From assembly GCA_039636785.1 (NCBI GenBank), contig CP144169.1, positions 2,790,001-2,854,000 of the forward strand: DNA of 64,000 bases, written 5' to 3'. The stretch is from Micrococcaceae bacterium Sec5.7. GTDB lineage: Bacteria; Actinomycetota; Actinomycetes; Actinomycetales; Micrococcaceae. This document shows, piece by piece, positions 38,219-46,998 of the stretch; the first letter of the stretch is position 1; each line of letters begins with the position of its first letter. Under the pieces are notes generated by a model. It saw nothing but the letters and a program-made list of their open reading frames with translations. It had not been told where the DNA came from and did not search any database. The position numbers and the translations under genes are program-made.

Positions 38219-38276
38219 ACGGCCCTGCCCCGCTTGAACGGTCCGGACCAAGGCCGCTTATGCGGGCCAGGGCCGT
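38219..38276 (+). terminator. asd terminator
   Basis: 15-bp stem with one mismatch (38219-38233 with 38262-38276) followed by TCTT, starting 16 bases after the asd stop. Confidence 0.65.
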
Positions 38277-38364
38277 TCTTGCATGCCGGACCTCGCACAA
38301 GCAGCTTCCGGATTGGCCGGCACCGCTTCTGCGGGGCACGGCAGCTTGTGCGGAGCAGGCCTGA

Positions 38365-39471
38365 TCAACCGGCGAGAAACCGGGTGTAACGCCCGGCCGC
38401 CTTCCGGAAGCCCGCCGCCACAGCCGGTCCCAGCGGCTTCGCCTCGTCGAACGGAACAGGCACGACGGCGGCCGTCCGGCTGGCGCCTTGCCGCGCCCAG
38501 GTGCCGATTACGTCCCCTCCGGCCACAATGGTCTTCTTGAACACGCCGTTGTTGCCAGGGACAATCTTCGGGGCGTGCTCCGGCGCCAGCACCAGGCTGC
38601 GGTCTGCGTAACCCAGCAGAAACTCGTCGAACCCCGGCAAGGCGAAAACCGTGCGCTGGCCGGGCACGCCGTCGTCGAGCAGTGCCGCAGTCTCCGGCGA
38701 AAGCCAGTAGCTGCTTTCGCCGAAAACCAACTCAACGAGCTGGCTCCGGACGTCTTCGAAGACGTCCCGGACCTCGGTCAGCGGAATCTGCGTCCACCAG
38801 GAGAAGTCCCGGAGAGTGGCCGGCCCGTGGCTGGCGAAGTACCGCAGCATAAACTCAGCGGTGGCCTCCCGCCGCTCAAACTTGCGTGAAACGGGGATCC
38901 ATTCGTTGAAGGCAACCATCAGCTGCTGATTCCCGGCCATGGGGCCTTGCACCAGCCACGCGTACTGGCACAGGGAAGCGATCAGGTGGATGCCGCGCTG
39001 GTTACGGGTGGCCTGCCCTGCAGCTTCAAAGACATCAAACAGCTCCTGTCTGGTGGCAGCCCCGCCTCCGGAAACCCGTTCCAGGGCGAGATCACGGCAT
39101 TTTTCGACGTCGGCGTACGAGATGTCGAGTTCGCGGTGCCTCGTGGCCACGCCCCGCATGAGGCGTTCGTTGGTTACGCCCAGCATCCATTGGAGGTCCT
39201 CGGGAATCACCAGGTGCAGCGTGCCGCGCATGGGCCATGAGCGGACCACCTGCCCGGAATCAAGTGCAGCCCTGACATCGCTCTGCCCTGCTCCGGGCAC
39301 CCGCAGGCCAATGGCCCACATCGCCGCCGCGAGATCCTGCGCCTGAGTTGCTGTCATCCACTGGACGGCATCGGGGACGGACGCGAAACCCGGACCCAGC
39401 AACCCCTGCGAGGCCAGGCGCAGCCTGCCCATGATTTTCGAAGTGACCCGGATCCCCGCCGCAGTTGCCAT
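38365..39471 (-). CDS. Winged-helix DNA-binding domain protein (HTH_42 type)
   Basis: 368 residues. The family (DUF1006/HTH_42, related to YcaQ) is recognised from the RSWPMRGTLHLV block, the ATAEFMLRYFASHGPATLRDF segment and the C-terminal LLDDGVPGQRTVFALPGFDE. Relatives include DNA glycosylases that unhook crosslinks; whether this member is an enzyme is unknown. The frame opens at 39501, but TAGGAT seven bases before ATG 39471 favours a leaderless start there. It converges on asd. Confidence 0.85.
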   Translation of the reverse strand: MATAAGIRVTSKIMGRLRLASQGLLGPGFASVPDAVQWMTATQAQDLAAAMWAIGLRVPGAGQSDVRAALDSGQVVRSWPMRGTLHLVIPEDLQWMLGVTNERLMRGVATRHRELDISYADVEKCRDLALERVSGGGAATRQELFDVFEAAGQATRNQRGIHLIASLCQYAWLVQGPMAGNQQLMVAFNEWIPVSRKFERREATAEFMLRYFASHGPATLRDFSWWTQIPLTEVRDVFEDVRSQLVELVFGESSYWLSPETAALLDDGVPGQRTVFALPGFDEFLLGYADRSLVLAPEHAPKIVPGNNGVFKKTIVAGGDVIGTWARQGASRTAAVVPVPFDEAKPLGPAVAAGFRKAAGRYTRFLAG

Positions 39472-39478
39472 GCCACTC

Positions 39479-39484
39479 ATCCTA
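39479..39484 (-). promoter_or_regulatory. Leaderless -10 of the winged-helix gene
   Basis: TAGGAT, seven bases, ATG 39471; no ribosome site. Confidence 0.45.
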
Positions 39485-39676
39485 GAACGAGTGGCGGTCA
39501 ATTACTGTCCGCAAATGCCAGGCCTGGCAGCCGTTCCTGTCTTGAGCTTGGCAGAACTTGCATGCGGTCGCTGGGCGCGGCCGCCGCCTTGGCCGGTGCG
39601 GCACAGTCTCGCCGCGCACGGCAAAAAGCCACGGCTGCCGCGGCAGCGGAACATGACGCCGCCGCGGAAGGTGAGA

Positions 39677-40744
39677 TTAGAGCTCGAGGCCAATAAGCAG
39701 CGGTTCCGGCTGCAGCTCAATGCCAAAACGTTCGACGACGCCGCCTCGCACCTCGCGTGCGACCGCCAGCATGTCCGCTGCGGTGGCTGAGCCGCGGTTG
39801 GTAATGGCCAGGGTGTGTTTGGTGGACAACGAGGCGCGGCCACCGGACACGCTTCCGGTCTCCAGCCCGAAGCCCTTGCGGAATCCGGCCTGGTCGATAA
39901 GCCACGCCGCAGAAAGCTTGACGAGTCCGTCCGTGCCCGCCGGATACTGCGGTGCATCCTCCGGCAGCCCTGCCGCAACCTCGGCGGGGACAATCGGGTT
40001 GGTGAAGAAGGAGCCGGTGGAATACGTGTCCCGGTCCGCCGCATCAAGGACCATGCCCTTGGACGCCCGAAGACGCAGGACCTCGCGCCGGACATCGTTG
40101 GAGTAGGCGCGCTTACCGAGCTCCACACCAAGCACCCGTGCCAGCTCGGTGTACCGGATGGGCGCGCTCATCCGCCCCAGCGGCAGCTGGAACTCAACGG
40201 TCAGCACCACGTAGCGCGGCGAACCGTTGACAGTGGTCTGCTTGAGGACGGAGTCCCTGTACTCGAACTTCAGCTCAGAGCTGGTGAACGTCTGCACGGC
40301 GTTGCGCTCCCGGTCCCACGTCCGCACAGCCGCGATGGTCTGGGATACATCGGCGCCGTAGGCCCCCACGTTCTGCACCGGAGTGGCGCCGGCGGCGCCG
40401 GGAATGCCGGACAGTGCCTCAATTCCGGACCAGGCGTGCAGCACCGCGTGCTCCACCAACGCGTCCCAGTTGTGGCCCGCCTGGACCACAACGGCCACCC
40501 CGCCGCAGGAATCCTCCGCGTTGACCACAAACCCCTCGGAGGCGATCTTCAGCACGGTACCCGGGAAGCCGCCGTCGGCAATCAACAGATTGGATCCGCC
40601 GCCGATGATCAGCAGCTGCTCCCCCGCCGAGTCCGCCGTGCGGACGGCATCAATGATCTCAGCCTCCGTCCGGGCCTCGATGTACGTGCCGGCGGGGCCG
40701 CCGACGGCAGCCGTGGTCAGGTCGGAAAGCATTGTCTGGGTCAC
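39677..40744 (-). CDS. murB: UDP-N-acetylenolpyruvoylglucosamine reductase
   Basis: 355 residues, within the range of type I MurB. It reduces UDP-GlcNAc-enolpyruvate to UDP-MurNAc with FAD and NADPH. FAD-binding LLIIGGGSNLLIADGG, the SGIPGAAGATPVQNVGAYG loop and the catalytic serine in YSTGSFFTNPIV are visible. The C-terminal HTLAITNRGSATAADML is conserved. Start GTG 40744 is supported by a leaderless -10. The 205-nt gap 39472-39676 before the winged-helix gene shows no gene. Confidence 0.96.
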   Translation of the reverse strand: MTQTMLSDLTTAAVGGPAGTYIEARTEAEIIDAVRTADSAGEQLLIIGGGSNLLIADGGFPGTVLKIASEGFVVNAEDSCGGVAVVVQAGHNWDALVEHAVLHAWSGIEALSGIPGAAGATPVQNVGAYGADVSQTIAAVRTWDRERNAVQTFTSSELKFEYRDSVLKQTTVNGSPRYVVLTVEFQLPLGRMSAPIRYTELARVLGVELGKRAYSNDVRREVLRLRASKGMVLDAADRDTYSTGSFFTNPIVPAEVAAGLPEDAPQYPAGTDGLVKLSAAWLIDQAGFRKGFGLETGSVSGGRASLSTKHTLAITNRGSATAADMLAVAREVRGGVVERFGIELQPEPLLIGLEL

Positions 40745-40750
40745 CTGTCC

Positions 40751-40756
40751 AGCTTA
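40751..40756 (-). promoter_or_regulatory. Leaderless -10 of murB
   Basis: TAAGCT, six bases, GTG start of murB. Confidence 0.5.
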
Positions 40757-40799
40757 ACCGGCATCAAACCTCACCAAAACCCATCATGCAACCGCTCGG

Positions 40800-41712
40800 T
40801 CAGGAGAGCTTCCGTGCCACCGGGGACAGCAGGAAGCTCATCACCAGCATGACCATCACGGCCAGCAGCGAGTGCAGAATCCCCACATTCTCGGCCAGCA
40901 GTCCAAGCAGCGGCGGCCCGCAGAGGAATGCACCGTATCCGATGGTGGACACCACGGAAACCCGGGCTGCTGCCTTCTGCGGATCATCGGCTGCCGCGGA
41001 CATCCCCACCGGAAATCCGAGTGAGGCGCCCAGGCCCCAGATGGCCAACGCCACGAAGGCAATCCACGGGACCGGGGCAACTACGAACAGGCCCAGGCCC
41101 AGTACTGCCAGCGCCGCGCACCAGCGCATCACCGGCACCCGGCCGAACCTGTCCAGCACAAGGGTCCCGCCGAATCGTCCGATGGTCATGAACGTGACGA
41201 ACAGACCATAGCCGGCAGCGCCCGCGGCGTCGGATTGGCCGTGGCCGTCGGCGAGGGCCAAGGCCACCCAGTCCCCCGCGGCGCCTTCGGCCAGAGCCAG
41301 GCCAAGCACCAGCAGGCCCAGCAGCGGGGTGCGTTTGTCCCCCCAGGCCTGGGCGACCTTGCGCTTGTTCTCCAGCGGGGCCACCGTCAGCCAGCGGACT
41401 GGGCAGCACAGATGTCCCGAACCCGGCCAGGACCAGTCCGCAGCCCACCATGATGCTTCCGATCCGGGTTGTCATTTTCGAGCCGAGCCGCAACACGATC
41501 AGCCCGGACGCGGACACCGAGACAAAGGACCCAAGCGTCATTCAGAGCATCAGCAGACCGATGTTCCCTGGCGTCAGACCAAGGCCGTCGCGGATGGCCG
41601 GAAGCCGGGAGACCCACGAGGAGAAGGCGATGCCGCTCGCGGCGTACGCGGCCACCACTGCGTTACGCCAGTATGTGACCTCAACGGTCTGGACCGTGCC
41701 GTTCCGGCTCAA
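40800..41712 (-). pseudogene. MFS transporter gene with nonsense codon and internal deletion
   Basis: The N-terminal part reads from about 41,712 (AVVAAYAASGIAFSSWVSRL) but hits an in-frame TGA at 41542-41544 (LLML stop MTLGSFVS), where homologous transporters continue. After the third helix (IMVGCGLVLAGFGTSVL) the sequence jumps, in another frame near 41,390, to RWLTVAPLENKRKVAQAWGD and then a complete second half. About 100 residues covering helices 4-6 are missing. Only about 304 codons remain against about 400 for the family. The second half is open from 41384 and could be transcribed but cannot give a working transporter. Confidence 0.82.
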
Positions 41713-41726
41713 GTCAGCTTCACGGA

Positions 41727-42179
41727 CTATGCCAGCCTGACCACGGCCTGGGCTTTCATCAGCACCTTCTGGCCGGCGGACACCACGGTGAGGTCAACGC
41801 GGGCGGTGCCGGCAGCGGCGTCGAGCGCTCCAATGGCGCCGCTGACCTCGATCACGGCACCGGCATCCGTTGTACCGGTGGTATCTGTCACCGGGACCGG
41901 CTTGGTAAAGCGGGTCTGGAAATCAACGACGGCGGCGGGGTCGCCAGCCCAGTCGGTCACCAGCTGGACGGCAGCACCCATGGTGAACATGCCGTGTGCG
42001 ATCACCCCCGGCAGCTCGACCGCGGTGGCGAAGGCCTCGTTCCAGTGGATCGGGTTGAAGTCACCGGAGGCGCCGGCGTACCTGACCAGGTCCTGGCGGG
42101 TGACGCTGATGCTGCTGCTGCCGATGTCCTGGCCGACTGCAAGTTCCGCGAAGGCGGGGCGCGTGGATGTAGGGGTCAT
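41727..42179 (-). CDS. MaoC-type hot-dog dehydratase (HadB-like)
   Basis: 150 residues. The hydratase-2 motif is present as GASGDFNPIHWNEAFA, with the catalytic Asp and His. MaoC/HadB proteins hydrate or dehydrate 3-hydroxyacyl-thioesters and act as a heterodimer with a HadA partner, which is the next gene upstream (2-nt gap). In mycobacteria the pair belongs to fatty-acid synthase II; Arthrobacter lacks mycolic acids, so the substrate here is probably ordinary acyl chains. It lies beside murB and the broken MFS gene. Confidence 0.87.
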   Translation of the reverse strand: MTPTSTRPAFAELAVGQDIGSSSISVTRQDLVRYAGASGDFNPIHWNEAFATAVELPGVIAHGMFTMGAAVQLVTDWAGDPAAVVDFQTRFTKPVPVTDTTGTTDAGAVIEVSGAIGALDAAAGTARVDLTVVSAGQKVLMKAQAVVRLA

Positions 42180-42181
42180 GA

Positions 42182-42643
42182 TTACTGTCCCTCTCCGCGG
42201 ACCAGAATGGAAGATTTTGTGGTGGCTACGCTTTCGCGGTCTGCGCCGTCGGTCACTGCAAAGATTTCCGAGCGGGTGGTGATCATGGCCCCGCCGCCCA
42301 TGGCGCGGACGCCGTCAACGTGCAGTTCGGCAACAAGCCGGTCCCCCGCAACAATAGGGCGGTGGTGAGTGAACCGCTGGTCGGCGTGGACTACGCGGGT
42401 GAAGTCAATTCCGGAGTCCGGATCCTCGATCAGCTGGGCGTCCGCCCGCTGCGCCACAATGATCGCGAAAGTGGGCGGAGCTACCAGATCGCTGTGCCCG
42501 AGAGCCTTGGCCGCATCCACGTCAAAGTGGGCGGGGTGAGTGGCTTTGACAGCGCGGGCGAACTCACGGATCTTCTCGCGGCCGACGTCGTACACCTCTG
42601 CGGCAGGGTAGCTACGGCCCTGCAGATCCGGATTGATAGTCAT
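42182..42643 (-). CDS. MaoC-like hot-dog partner subunit (HadA-like)
   Basis: 153 residues. The N-terminal FAS1-like MaoC domain is seen in ATHPAHFDVDAAKALGHSDL and VAPPTFAIIVAQRAD. HadA lacks the catalytic dyad and supports HadB, consistent with the paired order here. ATG 42643 is chosen: TAGGCT lies seven bases upstream and it gives the normal family length. The frame is open to 42760 but would overlap the neighbouring small membrane gene. Confidence 0.86.
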   Translation of the reverse strand: MTINPDLQGRSYPAAEVYDVGREKIREFARAVKATHPAHFDVDAAKALGHSDLVAPPTFAIIVAQRADAQLIEDPDSGIDFTRVVHADQRFTHHRPIVAGDRLVAELHVDGVRAMGGGAMITTRSEIFAVTDGADRESVATTKSSILVRGEGQ

Positions 42644-42650
42644 GGCCTCA

Positions 42651-42656
42651 AGCCTA
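42651..42656 (-). promoter_or_regulatory. Leaderless -10 of the HadA-like gene
   Basis: TAGGCT, seven bases, ATG 42643. Confidence 0.45.
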
Positions 42657-42683
42657 TCGCGCGGGGTCGGCATGAAACGCGGC

Positions 42684-42908
42684 TTACTTTTTGTAGCTCT
42701 TCCGGATCTGCTGCCCGCGGACAACCAGGCCCACCACGTGCAGGATGAGGCCCAATCCAATGACCGGAAGGGAAGCCACCATCAGCCCCTGGTTGTGAGT
42801 GGTGTTGCCCACCAGATTCAGGATGATGCCGACGGCGATCAGGCCCATCGCGCTGAAGACGAGGACTTTGTAGGACGTGGACGCCGTGGCCCAGAATTCG
42901 TTCAGCAC
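42684..42908 (-). CDS. Small membrane protein (DUF3188-like)
   Basis: 74 residues with two hydrophobic segments (about 15-36 and 43-62) and a basic tail (RKSYKK). The size and pattern fit the small DUF3188 membrane family, though I assign that tentatively. Start GTG 42908 is fixed by TAGAAT six bases upstream. Function unknown. It precedes the HadAB-like pair on the same strand. Confidence 0.75.
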   Translation of the reverse strand: MLNEFWATASTSYKVLVFSAMGLIAVGIILNLVGNTTHNQGLMVASLPVIGLGLILHVVGLVVRGQQIRKSYKK

Positions 42909-42914
42909 CCACCT

Positions 42915-42920
42915 ATTCTA
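42915..42920 (-). promoter_or_regulatory. Leaderless -10 of the DUF3188-like gene
   Basis: TAGAAT, six bases, GTG 42908; one of the closest matches to TATAAT in the window. Confidence 0.55.
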
Positions 42921-42990
42921 GCGGCGGAAGCAGAAAGCGTCGGAGGGCCGGGATCCCTCCCATGCTGATGACTTGCCGGGGCCGACAGCC

Positions 42991-42996
42991 TATGCT
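42991..42996 (+). promoter_or_regulatory. Leaderless -10 of the gene at 43003
   Basis: TATGCT, six bases, ATG 43003. Confidence 0.5.
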
Positions 42997-43002
42997 CAGT
43001 CC

Positions 43003-43521
43003 ATGAGAAGCCTCATCAGGTGGCTCGCCGTTGTGGCGGTGCTGACACTGGTGTGCGGTGCTGTGTACGTGACCCTCCAGCAACTGGGACGCCAGTCAGC
43101 GAATGACCGGCCCGGGGAACTCGTGGCCTTCGCACTCCAGCACCCGGATGTACTGCCCGGACCGCATCTGGACCTGGCCCAGGACGGGCCGCCCTTCGTG
43201 AACGTCTATGCAGCGGACGGAACTCCGCTCAGCGGAACCGGTTTCCTCAACGGCCGGCTGGCCCGGCTCCCCCGAGGGGTGCTCGACGAAGCCCGCACAA
43301 ACGGCATGGACACGGTGACCTGGCAGCCACAGGAGGGCGTGCGCTATGCGGTGACGGCCCGGTCCGCCGAAGACCGGGTGATCGTGGCGGGGCAATCGCT
43401 GAAAGCCACCGAGGTCCGTGCCGGGCAGACCTTGGCTTATCTGGCGGCAGGCTGGCTGGGCTCCGTGCTGGTAGTCGCCGCTGCCTTTCTGTTGACCGGT
43501 GCGTGGAGATTCCGGAATTAG
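43003..43521 (+). CDS. Membrane protein with extracytoplasmic domain, sensor-like
   Basis: 172 residues from ATG 43003. An N-terminal membrane helix (about 6-25), an extracytoplasmic domain of about 110 residues, then a second helix (about 148-170). The layout and the PFVNVYAADGTPLSGTGFL phrase resemble the sensor part of a histidine kinase without HAMP or kinase domains. I do not recognise a family. Its TAG overlaps the stop of the convergent gene by three bases, so the two genes meet tail to tail. Confidence 0.75.
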   Translation: MRSLIRWLAVVAVLTLVCGAVYVTLQQLGRQSANDRPGELVAFALQHPDVLPGPHLDLAQDGPPFVNVYAADGTPLSGTGFLNGRLARLPRGVLDEARTNGMDTVTWQPQEGVRYAVTARSAEDRVIVAGQSLKATEVRAGQTLAYLAAGWLGSVLVVAAAFLLTGAWRFRN

Positions 43522-44459
43522 AAAAGGGCTTCCTGCACGCCGGGTATCTCCGATGTGAAGTCCCCCAGCTGGATCAGCCGCGCCTTCAGCAGCCCCAGGT
43601 TCACCACAAAGCAGAGCTCCGAGCCCGCCAGCATCGCCAGCCCATAGCTCCCGCACAAGGATCCGAGGGCGAACCCGTGGGCGCCGCCGGACAGCCCGAG
43701 CCTGTACGCGTGCCTCAATTCCGGCCTGCAGAGATCCGCGGCCTGGGCAGGCCGCACCCACTGTTCGTCAACCGTTTCAAAGCCTTCGACGGCGGCTTGC
43801 GCCAGAGTCTCCCTGACCTCGCCGGCGAGGCGCTGGTTGAGCCGGTCGAGTTCAGCACCGGGAAGCGGTCCCGTGAATGAGGCAGCTTTCGCGGCGGAGC
43901 GGATTTGCTGGGCGAGGCCGGTTTCACGCGTGACCATGTCCTCCAGGACGCGCACCACACGGCCGTCGTCCGCCGCGGCAACGTATCGGGCAACCACGGC
44001 GCCCTGCTCTGCCAGCCGGTTCCACTTCCGAAGGTGCGACGCTGTGCCCACCTTGCTGCTGCCGCTGGCAAATGTGGCCACATAAAGCCAATGCGGCTGC
44101 ATCAGGTACGACCTCAGCCCGGGCGGGACCCGGCCGCCACGGTGGAAATCGTGGATCAGGCGGGAATCATCCCTGACAAAGCAGCGTTCGCACTGACTGC
44201 CTTTGACGGCCGGAGACGTGTCCGGGCAGAGGACATGGTCCCGCTCCGTGGGCGAGAAGACCTTGTGGTGTCCCAGGCAGTATTTGCCTTCAGCGGCCGA
44301 CCGGAAGCCGAGCCTGGCGCCGGCTCCCAGGTCCAGCTCCCGGAACCCGCCGGAAAGCTGCTGCAGACGCAGAACCGGGCGGCCGCCGTCGTGATTCACG
44401 GAAAGCGGCGGCGGACCATCCCAAAAGACCCCGTGCACCAGATAGCGGTAGTCGGTCAT
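43518..44459 (-). CDS. DUF2797-type protein
   Basis: 313 residues from ATG 44459 (AGGGGG upstream); the frame opens ten codons earlier. Cys and His residues in KYCLGHH and QCERCFVRDDS suggest a metal site at about 75-115, followed by SYLMQPHWLYVATFASGSSKVG, typical of DUF2797 proteins with a GIY-YIG-like region. No biochemical role is known to me. Converges with the sensor-like gene and is 36 nt downstream of the CitE-like gene on the same strand. Confidence 0.8.
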   Translation of the reverse strand: MTDYRYLVHGVFWDGPPPLSVNHDGGRPVLRLQQLSGGFRELDLGAGARLGFRSAAEGKYCLGHHKVFSPTERDHVLCPDTSPAVKGSQCERCFVRDDSRLIHDFHRGGRVPPGLRSYLMQPHWLYVATFASGSSKVGTASHLRKWNRLAEQGAVVARYVAAADDGRVVRVLEDMVTRETGLAQQIRSAAKAASFTGPLPGAELDRLNQRLAGEVRETLAQAAVEGFETVDEQWVRPAQAADLCRPELRHAYRLGLSGGAHGFALGSLCGSYGLAMLAGSELCFVVNLGLLKARLIQLGDFTSEIPGVQEALF

Positions 44460-44495
44460 GGGGCCCCCTGAAGCCGGGTCTGCTGGCACGGCATG

Positions 44496-45359
44496 CTACA
44501 GCGCCGGCTGCACCCCAAAGGCGACCGCGAGCTTCATGATCTTCTCGGCGCGCCCCAGACGCGGCAGGTCCGAGCCGTCGCGGATCACTCGGCCGTTGGC
44601 CTCGAAATCGGACATAAAGTCAGTGGCCCAGGCGACGTCTGACGGTGTGGGGCTGATGACCTCGTTGATGATGCTGGTCTGGTCGATGGCGAGGCAGAGC
44701 TTGCCGGTCATGCCCATCATGACGGTCACTCCGGTCTGCTCGCGCAGGATCGGGTGGTTGGTGCCCACGGTGGGGCCGTCGATGGGGCCGGGCAGGTTGC
44801 CTACGCGGCTGGCCACAACCAGCTTGGCCCGCGGATACGCCATGGCTTCCGCCGTGGCCGACATACCTGTATCGCGGCGGAAATCACCGGAACCGAAGGC
44901 AAGCCTGAACACACCCTGGGCCCTGGCGATGTGGTTGGCTTCCTCGATGCCGAGGGCGGATTCCACCAGTGCGATGACGGGAGTCTTGCCGTCCATCCGG
45001 TGGAAGCTTTCCGTAACCTGATCGGCGGATTCGGTCTTGGCCAGCACCACGCCGAGCAGGCCGGGGGTGCCCCGGAGGCCGGCAAGGTCGTCAGCCCAGA
45101 ACCGGCTGGTGGCATCGTTGATCCGGACCCAGGCCTTGCCGCCGCCGGCCAGCCAGTTCACCACGTGTCCGCGGGCCTCGTCCTTTTGCGACGGGTCAAC
45201 GGCGTCCTCAATGTCCAGAATGATCGAATCCGCACGGGATATTGCCGACTGGTCAAAAAGCTCGGTTTTCATTGCATTGACCAGGAGCCACGAACGGGCA
45301 ATTTCGGCGGGGATATTGCGTTCGGGGCGCACTGTCTCGGCGGCGGTGGTAGACGTCAT
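44496..45359 (-). CDS. HpcH/HpaI aldolase/citrate lyase beta (CitE-like) protein
   Basis: 287 residues. A TIM-barrel CitE-like lyase: metal and CoA region in SIILDIEDAVDPSQKDEAR, catalytic Glu in VIALVESALGIEEA and FGSGDFRRDTG. Stand-alone CitE-like proteins cleave or form acyl-CoA thioesters such as citramalyl- or malyl-CoA; no citrate-lyase alpha or gamma subunit is nearby. Start ATG 45359 is supported by TACGGT six bases upstream; the longer open frame to 45548 is non-coding in character. Confidence 0.88.
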   Translation of the reverse strand: MTSTTAAETVRPERNIPAEIARSWLLVNAMKTELFDQSAISRADSIILDIEDAVDPSQKDEARGHVVNWLAGGGKAWVRINDATSRFWADDLAGLRGTPGLLGVVLAKTESADQVTESFHRMDGKTPVIALVESALGIEEANHIARAQGVFRLAFGSGDFRRDTGMSATAEAMAYPRAKLVVASRVGNLPGPIDGPTVGTNHPILREQTGVTVMMGMTGKLCLAIDQTSIINEVISPTPSDVAWATDFMSDFEANGRVIRDGSDLPRLGRAEKIMKLAVAFGVQPAL

Positions 45360-45365
45360 GGTTCT

Positions 45366-45371
45366 ACCGTA
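45366..45371 (-). promoter_or_regulatory. Leaderless -10 of the CitE-like gene
   Basis: TACGGT, six bases, ATG 45359. Confidence 0.4.
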
Positions 45372-45940
45372 TCCGCCCGGGCCCTGCGAACGCGAAGATA
45401 ACGGGGCCTGACCGGAGACCAATACGAACAAAAAGCGCCGGCCCGCCCCGCCGGGCTCTGGGGACAGCCTGTGGGGCGCCCAAGGCATTCCAGTGCAGGG
45501 TCGAGCCGGGGCCACAGGGCCCAGTGTCCACTCGCTGAGCCGCCTCAAGGCTTTGCAGGCTGCTCAATTGCCGGACCGGAGCTTCCGGCACAGTTGTCAT
45601 GAGAACCCCGTCTGGCGCCAAGGCACTCCAGTGGAGACCTTGAATGCGCGCTTGAATGCTGCGCCCGAATCCACACCTTGTCAATCAATTTAATTGATCA
45701 GTGGCCTGCGGTCATTTCCTGAAATTCGCCGGCGTTCCGCCTCCCTGCCGTCACGTGGCTTCATCCGCCTCAACGCTGTGACTTGTGACGCCCTTTTTGC
45801 GCCCTGTTTCCGCGGATTTCCAAGGGTTTCCCGCCATGACACGCCTGCTTTCCTCCGCTGGCCAATTGCGCTTACATCGTTCCAACGGCCTGACGTCCGG
45901 TCAGCCACCCGCATAACGCAACAGCCGAAAAGGAACCCCC
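45372..45940. other. 569-nt gene-free interval before the ABC operon
   Basis: No convincing gene. It holds a terminator-like GC stem with a T-run on the minus strand (45430-45456), a pair of imperfect 22-23-bp direct repeats (45476-45498 and 45615-45636, GCGCCMAAGGCAYTCCAG core), and an AT-rich palindrome (45684-45698). A weak palindrome ATTTCCTGAAAT lies at 45711-45722. It may include remnants of a lost gene. Confidence 0.5.
45684..45698 (+). promoter_or_regulatory. AT-rich palindrome, possible operator of the ABC operon
   Basis: ATCAATT-T-AATTGAT, perfect 7-bp arms, in otherwise GC-rich DNA about 240 bases upstream of the substrate-binding protein. No regulator gene adjoins. Operator function is inferred. 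Confidence 0.4.
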
Positions 45941-46996
45941 ATGAAAAGACACATGACCATCCTCAGCGCTGCGACCGCCGTCGTCATCGCGGTGACGGTG
46001 TCGGGCTGCGGCGGAACCGCCGACGCCGGCGGCAGCACGGCCGGCACCCCGGCCGAGGTGAAGGAACTGCGCTACCAGGGGTGGGCCAACACAGTGACAC
46101 TCCCGGAGCTGGCGCAGGATCTCGGCTACCTGGGCGACGTCAAGCTCAACTGGGTGGGCAACACCATCAGCGGCCCGCAGGACATCCAGTCGGCCGCCAC
46201 CGGACAGACAGACTTCGGCGGCGCCTTCGCGGGAGCCGTGGTCAAGCTGATCGAAGCGGGAGCGCCGGTAAAGGCCGTCGTCAACTACTACGGCGAGGAC
46301 GGGAAGACCTTCAACGGCTTCTACGTCAAGGAAGACAGCAACATCCGCAACGCCCGGGACTTCATCGGCAAGAAGATCGGCGTCAACACCCTGGGCGCCC
46401 ACTCGGACGCAGTCATCAACACGTACCTGCAGAAGAACGGCCTCAGCGCGGACGAGATCAAGCAGGTCCAGTTGGTGGTTGTCCCGCCGAACGACACCGA
46501 AGAGGCGATCCGCCGCGGCCAGGTAGATGCCGGCTCGCTGGGCAGCATCCTGCAGGACAAGGCCGTGGCCAACGGCGGGCTGCGTTCCGTCTTCAGCGAC
46601 TTTGAATTCTTCGGCACGTTTGCCGGCGGACCCTACGTGCTGCGGAACGACTTCATCGCCAGGAACCCCAACACCACCAAGACCTTCACCACGGGTGTGG
46701 CCAAGGGAATCGAATGGGAACGCAGCACCCCGCGTGAAGAAGTCATTGCCCGATTCACCAAGATCATGGCCGACCGCGGACGCAGCGAAAACCCGGCCGC
46801 CCTGCGGTACTGGAAGAGCGTCGGCGTGCCCTCCAAGGGCGAAATCAAGGACGAGGATTTCACCCGCTGGGGCAAGTGGCTCAAGGACACCGGCATCACC
46901 AAAGGCGACCTGGACCCGAAGAAGCTCTACACCAATGAGTTCAACTCCCTGGTGACGGCCTCCGCCCCGGCCACAGCCCCCGCCTCGAAAGGATAG
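45941..46996 (+). CDS. ABC transporter substrate-binding lipoprotein (nitrate/sulfonate/taurine type)
   Basis: 351 residues with a lipoprotein signal; lipobox VSGC with Cys23. The NMT1/SsuA-like fold is seen in [18 protein letters not shown], the [20 protein letters not shown] ligand region and [16 protein letters not shown]. It should present a sulfonate, taurine or similar anion to the permease. First gene of an operon with ATPase, permease and a TauD-family dioxygenase, so sulfonate-sulfur scavenging is likely. AAAGGAAC precedes the ATG. Intact. Confidence 0.88.
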   Translation: MKRHMTILSAATAVVIAVTVSGCGGTADAGGSTAGTPAEVKELRYQGWANTVTLPELAQDLGYLGDVKLNWVGNTISGPQDIQSAATGQTDFGGAFAGAVVKLIEAGAPVKAVVNYYGEDGKTFNGFYVKEDSNIRNARDFIGKKIGVNTLGAHSDAVINTYLQKNGLSADEIKQVQLVVVPPNDTEEAIRRGQVDAGSLGSILQDKAVANGGLRSVFSDFEFFGTFAGGPYVLRNDFIARNPNTTKTFTTGVAKGIEWERSTPREEVIARFTKIMADRGRSENPAALRYWKSVGVPSKGEIKDEDFTRWGKWLKDTGITKGDLDPKKLYTNEFNSLVTASAPATAPASKG

Positions 46997-46998
46997 CC

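Noticed and set aside
45364..45684. 106-residue minus-strand frame in the gap before the ABC operon
   Set aside because: No ribosome site or promoter pattern, repetitive translation caused by the direct repeats, no family resemblance.
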